17,361 nucleotides of DNA from Gaeumannomyces sp. JS-464 (taxonomy: Eukaryota > Ascomycota > Sordariomycetes > Magnaporthales > Magnaporthaceae). The stretch is taken from the NCBI GenBank assembly GCA_002197995.1, contig NGZR01000007.1:1-17361 (forward strand), written 5' to 3'. The position numbers were made by a program, and so were the translations under genes. Below, in pieces: positions 15,767 through 17,361 of the stretch. The notes below the pieces were generated by a model, which saw nothing but the letters and a program-made list of their open reading frames with translations, had not been told where the DNA came from and did not search any database. The first letter of the stretch is position 1. Every line of letters begins with the position of its first letter.

Positions 15767-17361
15767 TTATCGTCCAGCGATAGTGTAATAATTGGTAGCT
15801 TCGGCGAACGAAGCAAAAAGGAAAGGCTTTTAAAGTAGCCGTTTCCAATATCCGGGCTTGTCGGAAGCCGGGGAGGGGTCCGCTATAAGCCATTTATTTT
15901 TTGCCGTTTTAACCAACCTGCAAAATACAGGGTGGGAAGGGGATTTGTTTCTTCCGCAGCGGCACGGGTTATCGTCTTCGTGCTGGAACTTTCGGTGGTA
16001 CTAATCGAAATCCCCGTAACCGGTGCGTGCGGCTATTAACCGTTGCAGTACCCTTCGGTGCAGCTGTAACGCTTCGGGCGTATGTTATGGTGCCGGCGGG
16101 AGGCTTATAGCCTTATACCGATCCGGAAAGTTGTTCTTAAACCATGCGTTCCGGGCGTCCCGGGCCGTTTTCCGGGCTAAAACCTTTACTTCGGCCACCG
16201 TTGGTTTAAAATGTTAGGGTATTGGCAGGGCCGATCCCAACTTTGCTTCGGCGTTTGCCTTTTCGTTTCCGGGGATTCCCATATGGCCCGGGGACTAGCG
16301 TACGTATACCTAGTGTTTATCCATAAAGCAATGGATTTTTTTAAAGGCCCCTTGTGAACTATCAGGGGCCGTGCTTAAACAGCCGTTGGCCGCCGAGGTG
16401 TTATCGAGGCACAAGTGGAAAGTGCAATTGCGGAAGCTCCAAACGGCTTTACGGAGGCCCATCCGGGCCCCTTCCGCCTCGCCGTCGAATACTTCCGCGG
16501 GATGCGCCAGCCGGCCGTGCCCGGAAAGTTTGCGTTGGCCGGCTTGGTATATTACCCAGCCGTATCCAACTGCTCCGTTCTCTGCTTTGGACCCGTCGCT
16601 ATATATTATAACGTCGGTGGGTGGGAGGGTGCAAAGCCACGCCGTAAATGCTTTAGCGGCTGCTTGCTTTTCTTGTATGGCCACCGTAAGCCCCGTATAT
16701 TTATAAGGGAGGTAGGCCGGGCGGGTGCAAGCCGGAAGAAGTCCGGCCGTCCTTTGCAAGGAGGTTGCAAACTTGCCGGGTAAGCCTGCCCTAGGCCCTC
16801 GGGCGTTAAAGGCCGGCTTAGCCGCTGCGGCCAAGGGGTGTTTTTCCGGAACCGTATTTATACGGGCCGCAAAACGGAGGCGGGCTTGTTCCAAAAGCGC
16901 CTGGGCGCCTGGGATGCCGGATTCGTAATGCAATGCGTTTATCGGTGTGGTTTTCCAAGCTGGGACCACTGCCTTAAGGGACGCGGTTAAGGCTTTATCG
17001 ACCCGATCGATTAAATGGCCTTGGCGGATAATTTGCTGTTGTGCCGGCTTGTACGGGTGTGGTTTAGTTTTACCCCTATACCATACCTCGGCCCCGTATA
17101 AAGCCGTAGGGATTATAACCGTTGTGACGGCTTTGTAAACCGAATGTGCCGGTATCCCCCCTATCGAATTCGTAAGCCTTCGGAGGTGGTTGGCAACGCT
17201 TTGGGCTTTTGCAGCCCTGTTTTCCACGTGGGCTTTAAAATTAAGCCTTTGGTCGAAAAGGACCCCTAACCACCGTAAAGCTCCTGTAGCTTGTTGTATG
17301 GTAAGGCCCTCCGCCGTAACCGCTGGGGTTGTGGGATTTTTCCGTTTAGAAAAATGCATAA
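15767..17361 (-). pseudogene. LINE ORF2: RT C-terminus, RNase H and Cys/His finger (L1)
   Basis: The first 349 codons in the window (from 17359) are open: H-F-S-K-R-K and R-W-L-G-V-L-F-D-Q-R-L-N-F-K-A-H-V close the RT, A-L-Y-G-A-E-V-W-Y follows (residues 86-94), then RNase H with I-Y-S-D-G-S (Asp255), F-D-G-E-A-E-G-A (Glu294) and C-L-D-N-T (Asp319). A TAG at 16310-16312 interrupts it, but the same phase goes on: S-P-G-H-M-G-I-P-G-N-E-K-A-N (the last catalytic Asp is Asn), a helical segment, the finger C-R-C-G-R-N-K-S-P-S-H-P-V-F-C (15964-15920) and Y-W-K-R-L-L, ending at TAA 15767-15769. In-frame stops at 16310, 16295, 16214, near 16088 and 15990, and near 15838, fit Trp or Gln codons lost by C:G to T:A change. 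The ATG at 17359 is internal; the true start is off-window. Confidence 0.88.

Larger units (their letters stand above)
15312..17361 (-). mobile_element. Tad-like LINE 3' half (copy L1), open to the right edge
   Basis: Minus strand: ORF2 C-terminal half (17361-15767), a ~435-bp 3' UTR, the conserved 3' block (15443-15332) and a (TCAC)n-like tail (15331-15312). The element continues beyond the window, so its 5' part and target-site duplication cannot be examined. RT followed by an RNase H and a C-terminal Cys/His finger fits the Tad clade of fungal non-LTR retrotransposons. Several Trp and Gln codons have become TAG/TAA, and TCA/TGA are rare across ORF2, so the copy has been hit by RIP lightly, much less than the elements at the left. 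Confidence 0.85.

Noticed and set aside
15162..15893. 243-codon minus-strand open frame
   Set aside because: Out of phase with the LINE L1 ORF2 that ends at 15767. It covers the 3' UTR, shared terminus and simple-repeat tail, so it is accidental.

Overview
This window looks like nuclear DNA of a filamentous ascomycete (Pezizomycotina). It is a repeat-rich, mostly non-genic stretch built from decayed retroelements, and I find no intact host gene. Two lines of evidence point to such a fungus. The first ~10.8 kb is very AT-rich and full of TAA/TAG interruptions, as expected from repeat-induced point mutation (RIP). The recognisable elements are a fungal-type Ty1/copia, a chromodomain Ty3/gypsy (chromovirus) and Tad-like LINEs. 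No tRNA, rRNA, CRISPR or bacterial-style operon was seen.

Layout, left to right. (1) 1-4159, plus strand: a Ty1/copia remnant with a gag zinc knuckle, aspartic protease, integrase, reverse transcriptase (RT) and RNase H in canonical order, all broken. (2) 4160-~5750: AT-rich, no gene, perhaps LTR or untranslated sequence. (3) ~5750-9770, plus strand: a Ty3/gypsy chromovirus remnant with RT, RNase H, integrase and a C-terminal chromodomain, followed by a strong hairpin. (4) ~9975-10160, minus strand: debris of a basic coiled-coil coding sequence. (5) 10593-11470: an 878-bp imperfect palindrome. Each arm has a three-unit tandem array and then a TATA-like box pointing at the centre. The left arm is AT-shifted and the right arm is not, so the edge of the mutated zone falls inside this structure. 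(6) 11538-11677: a G-rich 21/22-bp minisatellite. (7) 12300-13205, minus strand: a 5'-truncated LINE 3' end (here L2). (8) 13331-14440, minus strand: one reading frame with four internal stops, a decayed protein gene of unknown function. (9) 15312-17361, minus strand: the 3' half of a second LINE (here L1) with RT C-terminus, RNase H and a terminal Cys/His finger, running off the right edge.

L1 and L2 share a 3'-terminal sequence of roughly 115-120 bp but end in different simple-repeat tails, (AAACC)n and (TCAC)n. This marks them as separate insertions of related lineages.

The main story is genome defence. Elements at the left are saturated with C:G to T:A change. TCA and TGA trinucleotides are almost absent there, and many catalytic aspartates have become asparagine. 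The central ~4.5 kb is untouched, and L1 is lightly hit. The least explained pieces are the palindrome with inward-facing TATA boxes and the decayed minus-strand gene.
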